64,000 nt of DNA from JADGRB01 sp963835825. GTDB lineage: Bacteria > Myxococcota_A > Polyangia > Fen-1088. Numbering within the stretch: position 1 is the stretch's first letter; every line of letters begins with the position of its first letter. Positions 1 to 10,733 of the stretch are shown piece after piece. The position numbers and the translations under genes are program-made. A model generated the notes under the pieces. It was given only the letters and a program-made list of their open reading frames with translations. It was not told the origin of the DNA and ran no database searches. The stretch spans positions 186,001 through 250,000 of the forward strand of contig CAWIGZ010000001.1 of NCBI GenBank assembly GCA_963835825.1, written 5' to 3'.

Positions 1-1801
<1,801 letters not shown>

Positions 1802-1960
1802 GTGTGGAGGGCGCGCGTAACTTAGGCTACGCGCGCCAAACGGGAAACCCTTTCGCAGCCGGCGACGGGCCGAATGTTACGAAGAACCGTTGGTCTGGAA
1901 ACCTGCCCGGATGAGCGGCACGGCGAAGATTCGGCAGATTTCAGACGACAGGAGGTTCAG

Positions 1961-2986
1961 ATGAGCGGACTCGGCGGGCTCAACAAGTCTCCCGCGGGCG
2001 TGGTGATCGGCATGGTCCAGCTGCAGCTTCCGACGGTGACGACCCCGCCGGAGCTGGCGGCGCAGGCCGACCGGATCGTCGAGCTGGTGGGGAAGGCCCG
2101 CCGCAACTTGCCCGGAATGGACCTGGTGGTGTTCCCCGAATACGCGCTGCACGGCCTCTCGATGAGCACCGACCCGGCGCTGATGTGCCGGATGGACGGC
2201 CCCGAGGTGAGCGCCTTCCGGGCAGCCTGTCGCGCGAACCGCATCTGGGGCTGCTTCTCGCTGATGGAGGCCAACCCGGCCGGCAACCCGTTCAACACCG
2301 GCATCATCCTCGACGATCAGGGGGAGCTGCGGCTCTACTACCGCAAGCTGCACCCCTGGGTGCCGGTCGAGCCGTGGGAGCCCGGCGATCTCGGCGTCCC
2401 GGTGTGCGACGGGCCGAACGGCAGCCGCATCGGGCTCATCATCTGCCACGACGGGATGTTCCCGGAGATGGCCCGCGAGTGCGCCTACAAGGGCGCGGAG
2501 ATCATCCTGCGAACGGCGGGCTATACCGCGCCCATCCGCCACTCCTGGCAGATCAGCAACCAGGCCAACGCGTTCTCCAACCTGGCGGTGACCGCCTCGG
2601 TCTGTCTGTGCGGCTCGGACGGGACATTCGACTCGATGGGCGAGGCGATGATCGTGAACTTCGACGGCGTGCCGCTGGTGACCGGCGGCGGGCGGCCCGA
2701 CGAGATCATCACGGCGGAGGTGCGGCCCGATCTGGTGCGCGAGGCGCGCCGCGGCTGGGGCGTCGAGAACAACATTTACCAGCTGGCCCATCGCGGCTAT
2801 GTCGCGGTCAAGGGCGGCGCGGGCGACTGCCCGTACACGTACATGCAGGATCTGGTGGCCGGCCGCTACCGGCTCCCCTGGGAGGACGAGATCGTCCACG
2901 TCGACGGGACCTCCTGCGGGTTTCCGCCGCCCGAACGCCGCTACGCGCCGTCTCCGCTTCCGGTCGTCGCCCGCAAGACGGCGTAA
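1961..2986 (+). CDS. amiF: formamidase (nitrilase superfamily)
   Basis: Hydrolyses formamide to formate and ammonia; cytoplasmic nitrilase-fold enzyme. The 341-residue product aligns over its whole length with remembered AmiF sequences. The Glu-Lys-Cys triad is visible as E60 in VVFPEY, K129 in YYRKLHPW and C162 in ICHDGMFPE. The start is the ATG preceded by GGAGG five bases upstream; a longer frame from 1874 exists but its extra residues are not family-like. It stands alone, with an ABC-F gene diverging upstream and DUF202/DUF1622 genes converging downstream, so nothing nearby shows its formamide source. AmiE (acetamidase) is the closest alternative, but the short length and the MSGLGGLNKSP start favour AmiF. 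Confidence 0.93.
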   Translation: MSGLGGLNKSPAGVVIGMVQLQLPTVTTPPELAAQADRIVELVGKARRNLPGMDLVVFPEYALHGLSMSTDPALMCRMDGPEVSAFRAACRANRIWGCFSLMEANPAGNPFNTGIILDDQGELRLYYRKLHPWVPVEPWEPGDLGVPVCDGPNGSRIGLIICHDGMFPEMARECAYKGAEIILRTAGYTAPIRHSWQISNQANAFSNLAVTASVCLCGSDGTFDSMGEAMIVNFDGVPLVTGGGRPDEIITAEVRPDLVREARRGWGVENNIYQLAHRGYVAVKGGAGDCPYTYMQDLVAGRYRLPWEDEIVHVDGTSCGFPPPERRYAPSPLPVVARKTA

Positions 2987-2999
2987 CGTCGGGCACCGA

Positions 3000-3407
3000 T
3001 CAGAACGGTCCGACGTTGGCGACGATCCCGAGCAGGATCGCCAGCCCCAGGACGACGACCGCGCACGCGACGTAGAACGTGACGCTGGTTCGCAGAACGG
3101 AGACGTGGATCTGCCGGAGCATCTGCACGTACTGAACGAGGCCGGCCACCAGCGATCCCGTCCCGAGCGCCGCCAGGAAGATGCCGAGGTTGCGCGGGCT
3201 CTGGGGGCGGCGGAGGTGCAGCGTCCCCGACTCGGCGAAGGCGTGCAGGAACTTGTAGATGGTGAACCCGAAGCTGATCATCGCCAGCGCGGTCCGGATC
3301 CAGGCCATCAGCGTGCGGTCCGCCGCCATCACCGTGCGGTCGCCGGCCAGCTCGGTCCGCGCGCGGGCCAGGCGATCGGAGGTCGATGGGGGGCCGGCGT
3401 CGCTCAA
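3000..3407 (-). CDS. DUF202 (YidH-type) small membrane protein
   Basis: Predicted inner-membrane protein of 135 residues. It carries the family's N-terminal ADRTLMAWIRTALAMISFGF stretch, followed by three hydrophobic segments and a charged RRPQSPRNLG loop. Function in this family is unknown. The start is taken as the TTG whose last bases overlap the TGA of the upstream DUF1622 gene (TTGA, 4-nt overlap), implying translational coupling. A 297-residue frame beginning far upstream is an antisense or other-frame extension and was not used. Convergent with amiF with only 13 bases between the stops. Confidence 0.82.
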   Translation of the reverse strand: MSDAGPPSTSDRLARARTELAGDRTVMAADRTLMAWIRTALAMISFGFTIYKFLHAFAESGTLHLRRPQSPRNLGIFLAALGTGSLVAGLVQYVQMLRQIHVSVLRTSVTFYVACAVVVLGLAILLGIVANVGPF

Positions 3408-3775
3408 GGCCGCTTGCTCGGCCGCAGCGGGACCGGCTCCTCGCGGCGACCGCCTTGCCAGGGCCAGCGCCCCTCGAGCTCGATCTCCAGCGAGAAGCTG
3501 AGGAACGTACGGATGAGGACGACGATGCCGAGCACGACCACCTGCTCCAAGCTCGGCTCGGTGCTGATGGTGCGCAGGATGTCGGCGGCGACCAGCAGCT
3601 CGAGGCCGAGGATGATCGCCCGGCCCAACCGGTCCCGGAAGCTGCGAAACACCCCGCGCGCTCCGCCGGCCCTGTCCCGCAGCGTCGCGACGATCGCCAC
3701 GACGGTGCCGATGGACATGGCGAAGGTCCCTCCCACCTCGAACAGGAGGGCTGTCAGCTCGACGATCCGTCGCAA
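3404..3775 (-). CDS. DUF1622 family membrane protein
   Basis: 123-residue membrane protein with at least three hydrophobic helices. The central stretch (FRSFRDRLGRAIILGLELLV) and LSFSLEIELEGRWPW near the end match the DUF1622 pattern. Function is unknown; the family often sits beside other small membrane proteins such as DUF202, as here. The first start in frame is TTG with no clear ribosome-binding site, so the N-terminus is uncertain. It forms a two-gene unit with the downstream DUF202 gene (4-nt overlap). Confidence 0.75.
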   Translation of the reverse strand: MRRIVELTALLFEVGGTFAMSIGTVVAIVATLRDRAGGARGVFRSFRDRLGRAIILGLELLVAADILRTISTEPSLEQVVVLGIVVLIRTFLSFSLEIELEGRWPWQGGRREEPVPLRPSKRP

Positions 3776-3907
3776 TATGCGCCGCCCCCAGGACCCTGGT
3801 GGTTCCTGGGACGTCGACCAGCCGCTGGCCCACCAAATCAGGGAATCTCTTCGTGGGGCGGGCGCGCCGGCGGCACGTCGGGCGGGGCGCCACGGAGCGT
3901 CAGACCG

Positions 3908-4270
3908 TCACGCCTGGCCGACCTCCCGAACGTTGATCCGGAACTGCTCGGCGCCCGAGCTGCGCCACTCGGCGATCTTGGCCTTGACCGTCTCGAGATC
4001 CAGCGTCTTGGGAAAGACGCCGCCGTAGTTGTTGATCTGGAAGGCCAGCAGCGGCCACCAGGCATCGCTGAGGACCACCGCGCCGAATCCATTCTTCAGC
4101 AGGGCGTCGGGAGGGCTTCCCACCTCCTTGGCGTTGTAGGTGATCCAGCCCAGGATCGGCCGGAAGGTCACCGGCTCGTCGGGCTTCCCGGTCCAGTACG
4201 CGGCATGTAGGCCAAAATCTGTCGGGGTGATCGCGCTCCAGTCTTCGAGGTATCGCTTCGGGTCCGGCAT
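3908..4270 (-). CDS. hypothetical protein, 120 aa
   Basis: No family recognised. The start MPDPKRYLEDWSAITPTDFG is supported by GGAGG seven bases upstream of the ATG. The product is acidic/aromatic with many Trp (WWPLLAFQINNYGGVFP) and no signal peptide or membrane segment, so probably a soluble cytoplasmic protein. Codon use is like its neighbours. About 130 bases without a gene separate it from the DUF1622 gene downstream, and about 200 bases separate it from the divergent Cys-rich lipoprotein gene. Confidence 0.7.
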   Translation of the reverse strand: MPDPKRYLEDWSAITPTDFGLHAAYWTGKPDEPVTFRPILGWITYNAKEVGSPPDALLKNGFGAVVLSDAWWPLLAFQINNYGGVFPKTLDLETVKAKIAEWRSSGAEQFRINVREVGQA

Positions 4271-4467
4271 CAGTCGCCCTCCTTGAGGCTCGGCCCCTGA
4301 TCTACACGTCAGCGACCTGGCTCGCCACGAACCTGTCGGGCGAGCATGCAGGCGCGCCGGCGTCGACGTGCGCGACGGACCACCTCGTCGCTGGCGTGAG
4401 TCGAGGTCGTTGTTTGGCGCCATATTATTTTCTCACTTCGCACCGCGCCGTCACCGATGCAGATCCC

Positions 4468-6147
4468 ATGGGGACCCGGCGCTCTCTCCGTTCGTCAGCG
4501 ATTGCTTCATTGGGGATGTCATTGGTGGCGCTGTCGATCATCGGATGCGACTTCCATCCCGCTGCACAGTCGACGTTCAGCTCCGATGATGGAGGGACGG
4601 CGCTGACCGGCACGGGCGGCAGCGGCAGCATCAATGGGAAGGTCGGCTCCGGAGCGCGCGACGGTGGCGCCCTGGGCGGCGCCGGCGGTGCCGCGGGCGC
4701 CGGCAGCGGGACCGGCGGCGCACCCGTCTGTCCGGCGCAGTGTCCGACGGGACAGGTCTGTCTCGGCGGAACGTGTCAGCCCGATCCGTGCCTGGCGGCG
4801 GCGTCGAGCTGCGCGGCCGGCACGACCTGCCGGGCGAGCTGCGTGACCGTCGTCGATGCCTGCGCCGGCAAGAGCTGTCCCGACGGCCAGACCTGCGTCT
4901 CCGGCGCCTGCATCGCCGGCTGCTTTCTCGAGCCGTGCAACGGCGTCACCTGTCCCGCCGGGCAGTACTGCAACCCGGGAACGGGCGCCTGCGTGATGCT
5001 CGATAGCTGCGACGCCGCCTGTGGCCCCGGCAAAGCTTGCAACCTCGGCTGCGCGTCGCCCAATCCTTGCGCCGGCGTTCATTGTGCCGCCGATCAGCTT
5101 TGCAGCGGCGGCACCTGCGTGGCGAATCTCTGCGCCGGCGTGAAGTGCGCGGCGGGCAGCGTCTGCAGCAACGGCACCTGCACGGACACCTGTACCTGCG
5201 CAAAGAGCTGCGGCTCCGCCGGCCGCTGCGTCCAGGGTACCTGCGTCTGCACGCCCACCTGCCCCAGCGACGGAAGCCGCGCCGGGCTCGACGACGGGTG
5301 CGCGGGCCTCTGTCCCTGCCCCACCGGCAGCACCCAGGTCACCAACGGCTGCTGCATGCCCAACTGCCCCTCCGACGGGAGCCGCGGCGGGATGAGCGAC
5401 GGCTGTGGCAAGACCTGCGCCTGCGCCAAGGGGAGCTCCCTCTACAACGGCGCCTGCTGCACGCCGAACTGCCCCGCCAACGGCAGCAACGGCGGCAAGT
5501 CGAACGGCTGCGGCGGCACCTGCAGCTGCGCGACCGGCACCACCCTTTACATGGGCGCCTGCTGCGCGCCGAGCTGTCCCTCCGACGGCAGCCGGGCCGG
5601 AATGAGCGACGGCTGCGGCAAGACCTGCGCCTGCCCCAGCGGCGACGTGCTCTATGGCGGGAGCTGCTGCGCGCCCAACTGCCCGAGCGACGGGAGTCGG
5701 GGGGGCCTGAGCGACGGCTGCGGCAAGACCTGCTCCTGCGCCAAGGGGAGCGTCCTCTACATGAGCGCCTGCTGCGCGCCGAATTGCCCCAGTGACGGGA
5801 GCCGCGGCGGCCTGAGCGACGGCTGCGGGAAGACCTGCGCCTGCCCGTCCGAGGAGGTCGCCTACGCCGGCGCCTGCTGCGTGCCGACCTGCCCGAACAA
5901 TGGAACCTGCGGCGGGTCCAACGGCTGTGGCGGGACCTGCGGCTGCGCCGGCGGCGGCGCGTGCGCGAACGGCCTCTGTCCGGGTAAGACCTGTACGCCG
6001 ACCTGCGGCTGCGGACAGATCTGCAACAACGGCCAGTGCGCCGCGATCTTGTGCGATCCGGACGTCGTTCCGTGCGGCTGCGGCTGCTGCAACGCCGGCG
6101 AGGCGTGTGTCGCCGGCCAGTGCACCAGCAACATCAGCCTCGGCTGA
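4468..6147 (+). CDS. Cys-rich repeat lipoprotein
   Basis: Predicted exported lipoprotein of 559 residues. The signal peptide ends in lipobox LSIIGC (Cys27), followed by a Gly/Ser/Ala-rich linker (about residues 40-90), Cys-rich EGF/TIL-like modules (about 90-260), six near-identical 35-residue Cys repeats (about 261-470) and a final Cys-rich tail. Each 35-mer contains CPSDGSR-x-G-x-SDGCGKTC, likely disulfide-rich, so function outside the cytoplasm is inferred. The start ATG 4468 puts the signal peptide correctly; a longer frame from 4396 would bury it. The role is unknown; similar architectures in Myxococcota are surface-exposed. The GH8 lipoprotein at 31087 has the same style of Cys-rich N-terminal half. 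Confidence 0.85.
   Translation: MGTRRSLRSSAIASLGMSLVALSIIGCDFHPAAQSTFSSDDGGTALTGTGGSGSINGKVGSGARDGGALGGAGGAAGAGSGTGGAPVCPAQCPTGQVCLGGTCQPDPCLAAASSCAAGTTCRASCVTVVDACAGKSCPDGQTCVSGACIAGCFLEPCNGVTCPAGQYCNPGTGACVMLDSCDAACGPGKACNLGCASPNPCAGVHCAADQLCSGGTCVANLCAGVKCAAGSVCSNGTCTDTCTCAKSCGSAGRCVQGTCVCTPTCPSDGSRAGLDDGCAGLCPCPTGSTQVTNGCCMPNCPSDGSRGGMSDGCGKTCACAKGSSLYNGACCTPNCPANGSNGGKSNGCGGTCSCATGTTLYMGACCAPSCPSDGSRAGMSDGCGKTCACPSGDVLYGGSCCAPNCPSDGSRGGLSDGCGKTCSCAKGSVLYMSACCAPNCPSDGSRGGLSDGCGKTCACPSEEVAYAGACCVPTCPNNGTCGGSNGCGGTCGCAGGGACANGLCPGKTCTPTCGCGQICNNGQCAAILCDPDVVPCGCGCCNAGEACVAGQCTSNISLG
5248..5877 (+). repeat. Six tandem 105-bp units encoding 35-aa Cys repeats
   Basis: Six in-frame units of exactly 105 bp start at 5248, 5353, 5458, 5563, 5668 and 5773, with a decayed seventh from 5878. 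Each encodes C-x-P-x-CP(S/A)(D/N)GS followed by a GCGxxC core and a paired CC boundary. Units 5 and 6 are the most alike in DNA (CCGAATTGCCC versus CCCAACTGCCC starts), suggesting recent duplication. Confidence 0.88.
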
Positions 6148-6178
6148 CCTTGATCTGCTGCTCCCGGCGCGTCGCTCC

Positions 6179-8257
6179 TCAAGCTCCGAGGGCGGGATCG
6201 CTCACGCTGTCTCGTCCCGTCTCGACGTGACCGGCGACGCGTCGCTGGAAGGCGGCGTCCGACTCGACCCCGATCGTGAAGTCGTACCAGCCAAAGGAGG
6301 TCTCCAGCTCCCAGGAGGGGCTCCAGTCGGCGCCCGGGTGCAGAGTCCGGGTGACCGTCTTCTTCGTGTAGTGCTCCGAGATCCGGACCTTGACGGTCGT
6401 CTGGCCGCGGTTCTGGACGTCGAGAGCGATGGCGCTCCGCTCGCAGTCGTAGATGCTGGCCACCGCGAGGTTGGCCCTCTCCTTGCCGACCAGGCTCCCT
6501 TTGAAGGCGCGGAAGAAGCCATTCGGACCGTAGACCGACAGATCGTACGCCGATTGGTTGTTCGCCCGAAAGGCCCAGGTATCGGAGACGCTCAGCTGCG
6601 GCCCGACGGTGTACGTCCAGGGGCCGTGCTGGCCATCGCCGGAGCGCACCTGAAACACCGCGGCCGCGCTGCCGGTGTTGCCGAAGTGGACGCTCACGGT
6701 GCCGTCCGAGAAGTTGGCCTCGCCGAGGACGTCCAGCTCATAGGGGACGGCGCGCGCGGGGCGTACGCCCGGCTCTTGCTTGGCAAGCGTCGATGCGGTC
6801 GGTGGCGTCGGCGCGTAGTCTGGATGGCGGAGGTTGTCGGAAGGGACGTACGCCGCCGTGCCGGGGAGCGACACCAGGGCGTCGTTGGGCGACTTGAAGT
6901 TGAACGCCGAGGTCAGGTCGCCGGTCACCGCGCGCCGCCACTTGGTGATGTTCGACTCGATGAGACCGGAGTGTCGCATCCCAAAGCGCCGCTCGATGAA
7001 CTGGATCAGCGAGGTGTGATCGAACAGCTCCGAGCTCACCCACCCCCCTTTGCTCCAGGGCGAGATCACGATCATGGGGACGCGGACGCCGAGCCCGTAG
7101 GGGCCCGCGCCGAACTTCGAGTTGCCGGCAAACACCTCGTTGGTCGTATCGACCGTCGAGATGCCCTCGCCGCGAGACTGGGGGGGCGTGGGCGGCACCA
7201 TGTGGTCGAAGAACCCATCATTTTCGTCATACGGCAAGAAGAACGCCGTCTTGCTCCAGATCTCCGGGTTCGCCGTGAGCGCGTCGAGGAACTGCGAGAT
7301 GTACCAGGCCCCGTAGTTCACGGGCCAGTTCGGGTGCTCGGTGAAGGCCTCCGGGGCCACGATCCACGACACCCGCGGCAACTTGTTGGCGAGCACGTCC
7401 TGGCGGAACAGATCGACCAGCGACCCGCCCTGCGAGATGTTGGTCCCGGTGAGCGCCCCTTGAAACAGCGGGCTCCCCGGCTGGGCGTTCTGATACTGGT
7501 GAAAATAGAGCAGCGAATTGTCCCCGTAGTTGCCGATGTACGCATCCTCGCCCCAGCCCCAGAAGTGCGCGGCGTCCAGCCCGGCGCCGGCGTCCTGATA
7601 GATCTTCCAGCTGACCCCCGCCTTCTGCAGGACCTCCGGGTAGGTCGACCAGTCGTACCCGACCTCGGCGTTGTCGAGCACCGGCCCGCCGCCTCGACCG
7701 TCGTTTCCCGTCCAGCCGGTCCACATGTGATAGCGATTGGGATCGGTCGGGCCGAGGAACGAGCAGTGGTAGGCGTCGCAAACGGTGAAGGCGTCGGCGA
7801 GGGCGAAGTGATAGGGCATGTCGTCGCGGGTCAGATACGCCATCGTGGTGGTGCCCTTGCTGGGCACCCACTGATCGTACTTGCCCAGATTCCAGGCGGC
7901 GTGGCTGCTGGCCCAGTCGTGCGGCAGGTCCTCCAGGAACTGCAGGCCGAGATCGGGTGCGTCGGGATGAAACGGCGTGACGGGGCCGGAGGCACCGGGC
8001 TGCTTCCAGACCGGGTCTCCCGAGGGGAGCTTGACCGCGCGCGGATCGCCGAACCCCCGGACGCCTCTCAGCGTCCCGAAGTAATGATCGAAGGACCGGT
8101 TCTCCTGCATGAGGATGACGATGTGCTCGACGTCGTCGATGGTCCCCGTTCGGTGATGAGCAGGAATCGCCAGCGCCTTCTTGATGCCGGCCGGAAAACT
8201 GGCGGCCAAAGCTCCGATGCCCACACGCTGCAGAAAGGTTCGCCGGTCCGTCGCCAT
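6179..8257 (-). CDS. plcC: phospholipase C, phosphocholine-specific type (PF04185), Tat-exported
   Basis: Non-haemolytic phospholipase C family: cleaves the phosphodiester of phospholipids outside the cytoplasm. 692 residues. The N-terminus has the twin-arginine motif DRRTFLQ and a hydrophobic stretch ending near ALA, so Tat export of a folded enzyme is inferred. The catalytic-domain hallmark MQENRSFDHYFG is at about residues 50-61, with PYDENDGFFDHM near residue 350. The C-terminal 250 residues look like the two beta-sandwich repeats usual in these enzymes. It diverges from a second PF04185 gene at 8591; the shared 333-bp gap could carry common regulation. It converges with the Cys-rich lipoprotein gene, with 31 bases between stops. 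Confidence 0.92.
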   Translation of the reverse strand: MATDRRTFLQRVGIGALAASFPAGIKKALAIPAHHRTGTIDDVEHIVILMQENRSFDHYFGTLRGVRGFGDPRAVKLPSGDPVWKQPGASGPVTPFHPDAPDLGLQFLEDLPHDWASSHAAWNLGKYDQWVPSKGTTTMAYLTRDDMPYHFALADAFTVCDAYHCSFLGPTDPNRYHMWTGWTGNDGRGGGPVLDNAEVGYDWSTYPEVLQKAGVSWKIYQDAGAGLDAAHFWGWGEDAYIGNYGDNSLLYFHQYQNAQPGSPLFQGALTGTNISQGGSLVDLFRQDVLANKLPRVSWIVAPEAFTEHPNWPVNYGAWYISQFLDALTANPEIWSKTAFFLPYDENDGFFDHMVPPTPPQSRGEGISTVDTTNEVFAGNSKFGAGPYGLGVRVPMIVISPWSKGGWVSSELFDHTSLIQFIERRFGMRHSGLIESNITKWRRAVTGDLTSAFNFKSPNDALVSLPGTAAYVPSDNLRHPDYAPTPPTASTLAKQEPGVRPARAVPYELDVLGEANFSDGTVSVHFGNTGSAAAVFQVRSGDGQHGPWTYTVGPQLSVSDTWAFRANNQSAYDLSVYGPNGFFRAFKGSLVGKERANLAVASIYDCERSAIALDVQNRGQTTVKVRISEHYTKKTVTRTLHPGADWSPSWELETSFGWYDFTIGVESDAAFQRRVAGHVETGRDSVSDPALGA

Positions 8258-8590
8258 GATGTGCCTCCGCGGATGAACGGGTTGAAGGACCTCTCGAGTA
8301 GCACGAACGGTTCTGGCCGATCGTTTCGAGCTCCCAACGTTCTGGTTGCGGCGCCGCGACCATTTGTCGTCGATTGAACGATCGCAGCCTTTCGGTGCCG
8401 GCGCTTACGCGCCGACGAGGAACGAAAGCAGCCGGCCGAAAACGAGAGAGTGGCGATGACCGCTGGAGGTGAGTCGGGCCTTTGGCCGAAACCACCTGGT
8501 CACCGACATGTCACGCAGTCATCACCGAGGTGCCAGCGCGGATCGGGCAGGCTGCCGCTGCTCGACCTGACCACTCGAAAGGAACCTTCA
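8258..8590. other. Divergent intergenic region between two phosphoesterase genes
   Basis: 333 bases with no credible gene; it must contain both divergent promoters. The only patterned stretch I see is GTCA half-sites at 8496-8521 (listed separately). The GAAAGGAAC just upstream of 8591 is the likely ribosome-binding site of the plus-strand gene. Confidence 0.6.
8496..8514 (+). promoter_or_regulatory. Candidate Pho-box-like direct repeat
   Basis: TGGTCAC at 8497-8503 and ATGTCAC at 8508-8514 are spaced 11 bp apart, the periodicity of PhoB half-sites (consensus CTGTCAT, 11-bp period). A third GTCAT follows at 8518. The site lies about 80 bp upstream of a phosphatase-like gene. The match to consensus is only moderate. 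Confidence 0.25.
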
Positions 8591-9853
8591 ATGAGCCGAA
8601 CCATGCGAAGAACCACCGTTGCCTTGGGCCTGCTGGCCTCGACATTCACGTATCAAGCGTCAGCCGCCGAGGGACCGATCCCGCGGGGCGTTCCTCATCT
8701 CGACCACGTCTTCGTCATCATGATGGAGAACCACGGATACAGTCAGATCATCGACAACCCGAACGCGCCGTTCATCAATAAGTACGCCAAGGCCGCCAAC
8801 CTCGGAACGAACTACTTCGCGGTTGCGCATCCCAGCCTCACGAACTACCTGGAGGTGGTGGGCGGCTCGAACTTCGGGGTCCAAACCGACAACTATCCCG
8901 ACTGGCACAACGCCTCCTGCACGACCAATCTCGCCTCGGGCGTCACGGCGACCGACACCCCCTCCAGCCCGGCCATCTGCCCGATCTCCGGCGTCGGCAT
9001 CGACGCGGAGACGCCGGCCTTCGACTTCACGAACGAGACGCAGGGCTCCCCCGGCGAGGTCAACATCGACGGCCAGCAATCCATCCCCGCCGCCCCAGGT
9101 ACCCTCGGCCTCACGATCGCCGATCAACTCGCCGCGCACCACCGCTCCTGGAAGAGCTACCAGGAGAACCTTCCGCTCGGCGGCGCCGACCTGATCAACG
9201 TCAGCGACGGCGTGTTCACGAACAACACCGACTTCAGCGCCATCACCCCGTCCCTCAACCCGCCGCTCACCTCGGGCGGAATCGTCGCCCTCTACGCGGC
9301 GAAGCACAACCCGTTCGCGTACTTCAAGAGTGTCCAGGAGGGGCGCGATCCAAACAACAGCCTCAAGAACATCGTCTCCTTCGACGGACAGGACGGCCTC
9401 TACGCCGACCTGCGCTCGGGCAACGTTCCGGCGTTTTCGTTCATCGCTCCGAATCAGTGCAACGATCAGCACGGCCGCGGCAATGCCGGGCCCTTCTGTA
9501 ACTTCGACCCCAGCGACGACGGATCGCAGGCCGGGCTGAATCCCGCGCTCATCTACCAGGGCGACGTGACGATGCAGAAGCTGGTGACGGCCATTCACGC
9601 CTCCAAGATCTGGCGCGAGGGCAACGCTGCCATCGTCACGGTGTGGGACGAGAACGACTACAGCCTCTCTCCGAACAACAACCAGGTCGTGGTCATCGTC
9701 GACACCAACTACGGCCGTCACGGCGTCACCAGCGGCCGGCGCTACACTCACTTCTCGCTGCTGAAGTCGATGGAGGCGGGGCTCGAGCTCCCCTGCCTGA
9801 ATCACGCCTGCGACGGTCACGTGGCCGTCATGTCCGATCTCTTCGCTCGCTGA
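8591..9853 (+). CDS. secreted phosphoesterase / acid-phosphatase-like protein (PF04185)
   Basis: 420-residue exported phosphoesterase. A Sec signal peptide (about residues 1-25, ending YQASA) precedes HVFVIMMENHGYSQI, the family's metal-binding start. Other family landmarks are HPSLTNYLEVVGGS, SWKSYQENLP and the late VTVWDENDYS segment. It probably hydrolyses phosphomonoesters or phosphodiesters in the periplasm or medium; the substrate is not determined by sequence. The ATG at 8591 has a GAAAGGAAC ribosome-binding site and gives a proper signal peptide; an in-frame extension to 8450 was rejected. It diverges from plcC, suggesting a phosphate- or lipid-scavenging pair. Confidence 0.88.
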   Translation: MSRTMRRTTVALGLLASTFTYQASAAEGPIPRGVPHLDHVFVIMMENHGYSQIIDNPNAPFINKYAKAANLGTNYFAVAHPSLTNYLEVVGGSNFGVQTDNYPDWHNASCTTNLASGVTATDTPSSPAICPISGVGIDAETPAFDFTNETQGSPGEVNIDGQQSIPAAPGTLGLTIADQLAAHHRSWKSYQENLPLGGADLINVSDGVFTNNTDFSAITPSLNPPLTSGGIVALYAAKHNPFAYFKSVQEGRDPNNSLKNIVSFDGQDGLYADLRSGNVPAFSFIAPNQCNDQHGRGNAGPFCNFDPSDDGSQAGLNPALIYQGDVTMQKLVTAIHASKIWREGNAAIVTVWDENDYSLSPNNNQVVVIVDTNYGRHGVTSGRRYTHFSLLKSMEAGLELPCLNHACDGHVAVMSDLFAR

Positions 9854-9870
9854 AGCGCTCCGGTGTCCGA

Positions 9871-9905
9871 GGAGTGGGGCCGGCGGAGAGTCGCCGGCCC
9901 GCTCC
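9871..9905. terminator. Bidirectional terminator hairpin
   Basis: GGGCCGGCG pairs with CGCCGGCCC around a short GAGAGT loop, extended by GGAG/CTCC after one mismatch. It lies between the convergent stops at 9853 and 9909. There is no T-tract, as is common in GC-rich genomes. Confidence 0.6.
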
Positions 9906-9908
9906 TGG

Positions 9909-10649
9909 TCACCCGAAGAGGCGGGTGGCTCCGTAGATCAATCCGGCGAGGAGAACCGCGCCCAAGGCCAACACGACGTAGGCGCCCGCCGTCATTCCGG
10001 CGATCACCTTCTTGACCTGCTCGCGGTCGTTGACGTTGGGGAACGGCCCCACGGGGACCGGCACGCCGAGAAACTTGCAGAGCGGCTCCCACCCCTGATC
10101 GACGGAAAAGATCAGGAGCTGGTCCGGCGGGACGGCCGCCTTGACGTCTTCGATGTGCTGATTGTACTGCGCGACGGCGCGGGCCCGATCGTTCATCGTC
10201 CCCTTGTGGTTGCGCTGCCAGATCAGCTTGCGCGACATGTCGCCCATCTTCCGGGCGAAGGGCGCCACCAGCTTGAGGACCTTGAACTGCCAGCGGTTCT
10301 CGGTGAAGTAGATCGTCTCGATGGTGCTCTCGTACCAGGCCTCCGGCCCGCGCGGGTGCAGCGTCAACAGCACCTTGGCTTCGGGATTGGCCTCCTTCAG
10401 CTCGCGCCAGACGCAGCAGGCGGGGTTGTCGACCGCCGCCGTGTACTCGGCGAGGACGCTGTTCCAGTCGTGGCGGGTCCCGGGCGGCGTGTTGGCCACG
10501 CCGCGCCAGAAGTCGAGGTGGGTCTTGTTGGCCTTGTTCTCGATGACCTCGAACATGTGGTAGCAGGGGAAGCCCAGCTCGTTGAGGGCCGTGTAGGCGG
10601 ACAGGGTTCCGGTGCGGCCGTAGCCCGCCCCGATCACTTTGAGGGTCAT
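9909..10649 (-). CDS. sulfotransferase-family protein with C-terminal membrane anchor
   Basis: 246 residues. The start MTLKVIGAGYGRTGTLS carries a P-loop-like GxGRTGT motif that binds the 5'-phosphosulfate of PAPS in the Sulfotransfer_4 family; LTLHPRGPEAWYEST and the late NVNDREQVKKVI region also fit. The family transfers sulfate to small acceptors, but many members are uncharacterised. Residues 220-243 (AGAYVVLALGAVLLAGLIYG) form one membrane helix, so the enzyme is probably tail-anchored with the catalytic domain in the cytoplasm. The start is the ATG behind GGAG; an upstream in-frame codon was rejected. It reads in the same direction as the PAS gene 85 bp upstream. Confidence 0.82.
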   Translation of the reverse strand: MTLKVIGAGYGRTGTLSAYTALNELGFPCYHMFEVIENKANKTHLDFWRGVANTPPGTRHDWNSVLAEYTAAVDNPACCVWRELKEANPEAKVLLTLHPRGPEAWYESTIETIYFTENRWQFKVLKLVAPFARKMGDMSRKLIWQRNHKGTMNDRARAVAQYNQHIEDVKAAVPPDQLLIFSVDQGWEPLCKFLGVPVPVGPFPNVNDREQVKKVIAGMTAGAYVVLALGAVLLAGLIYGATRLFG

Positions 10650-10733
10650 TCGGTGAGTTCTCCTCGGCCACCGTCGCACACGGCGGGTCCTCGGGCAACG
10701 ACGTCGCGCGGGGGGCCGCGCCTCGGCCGCTGG

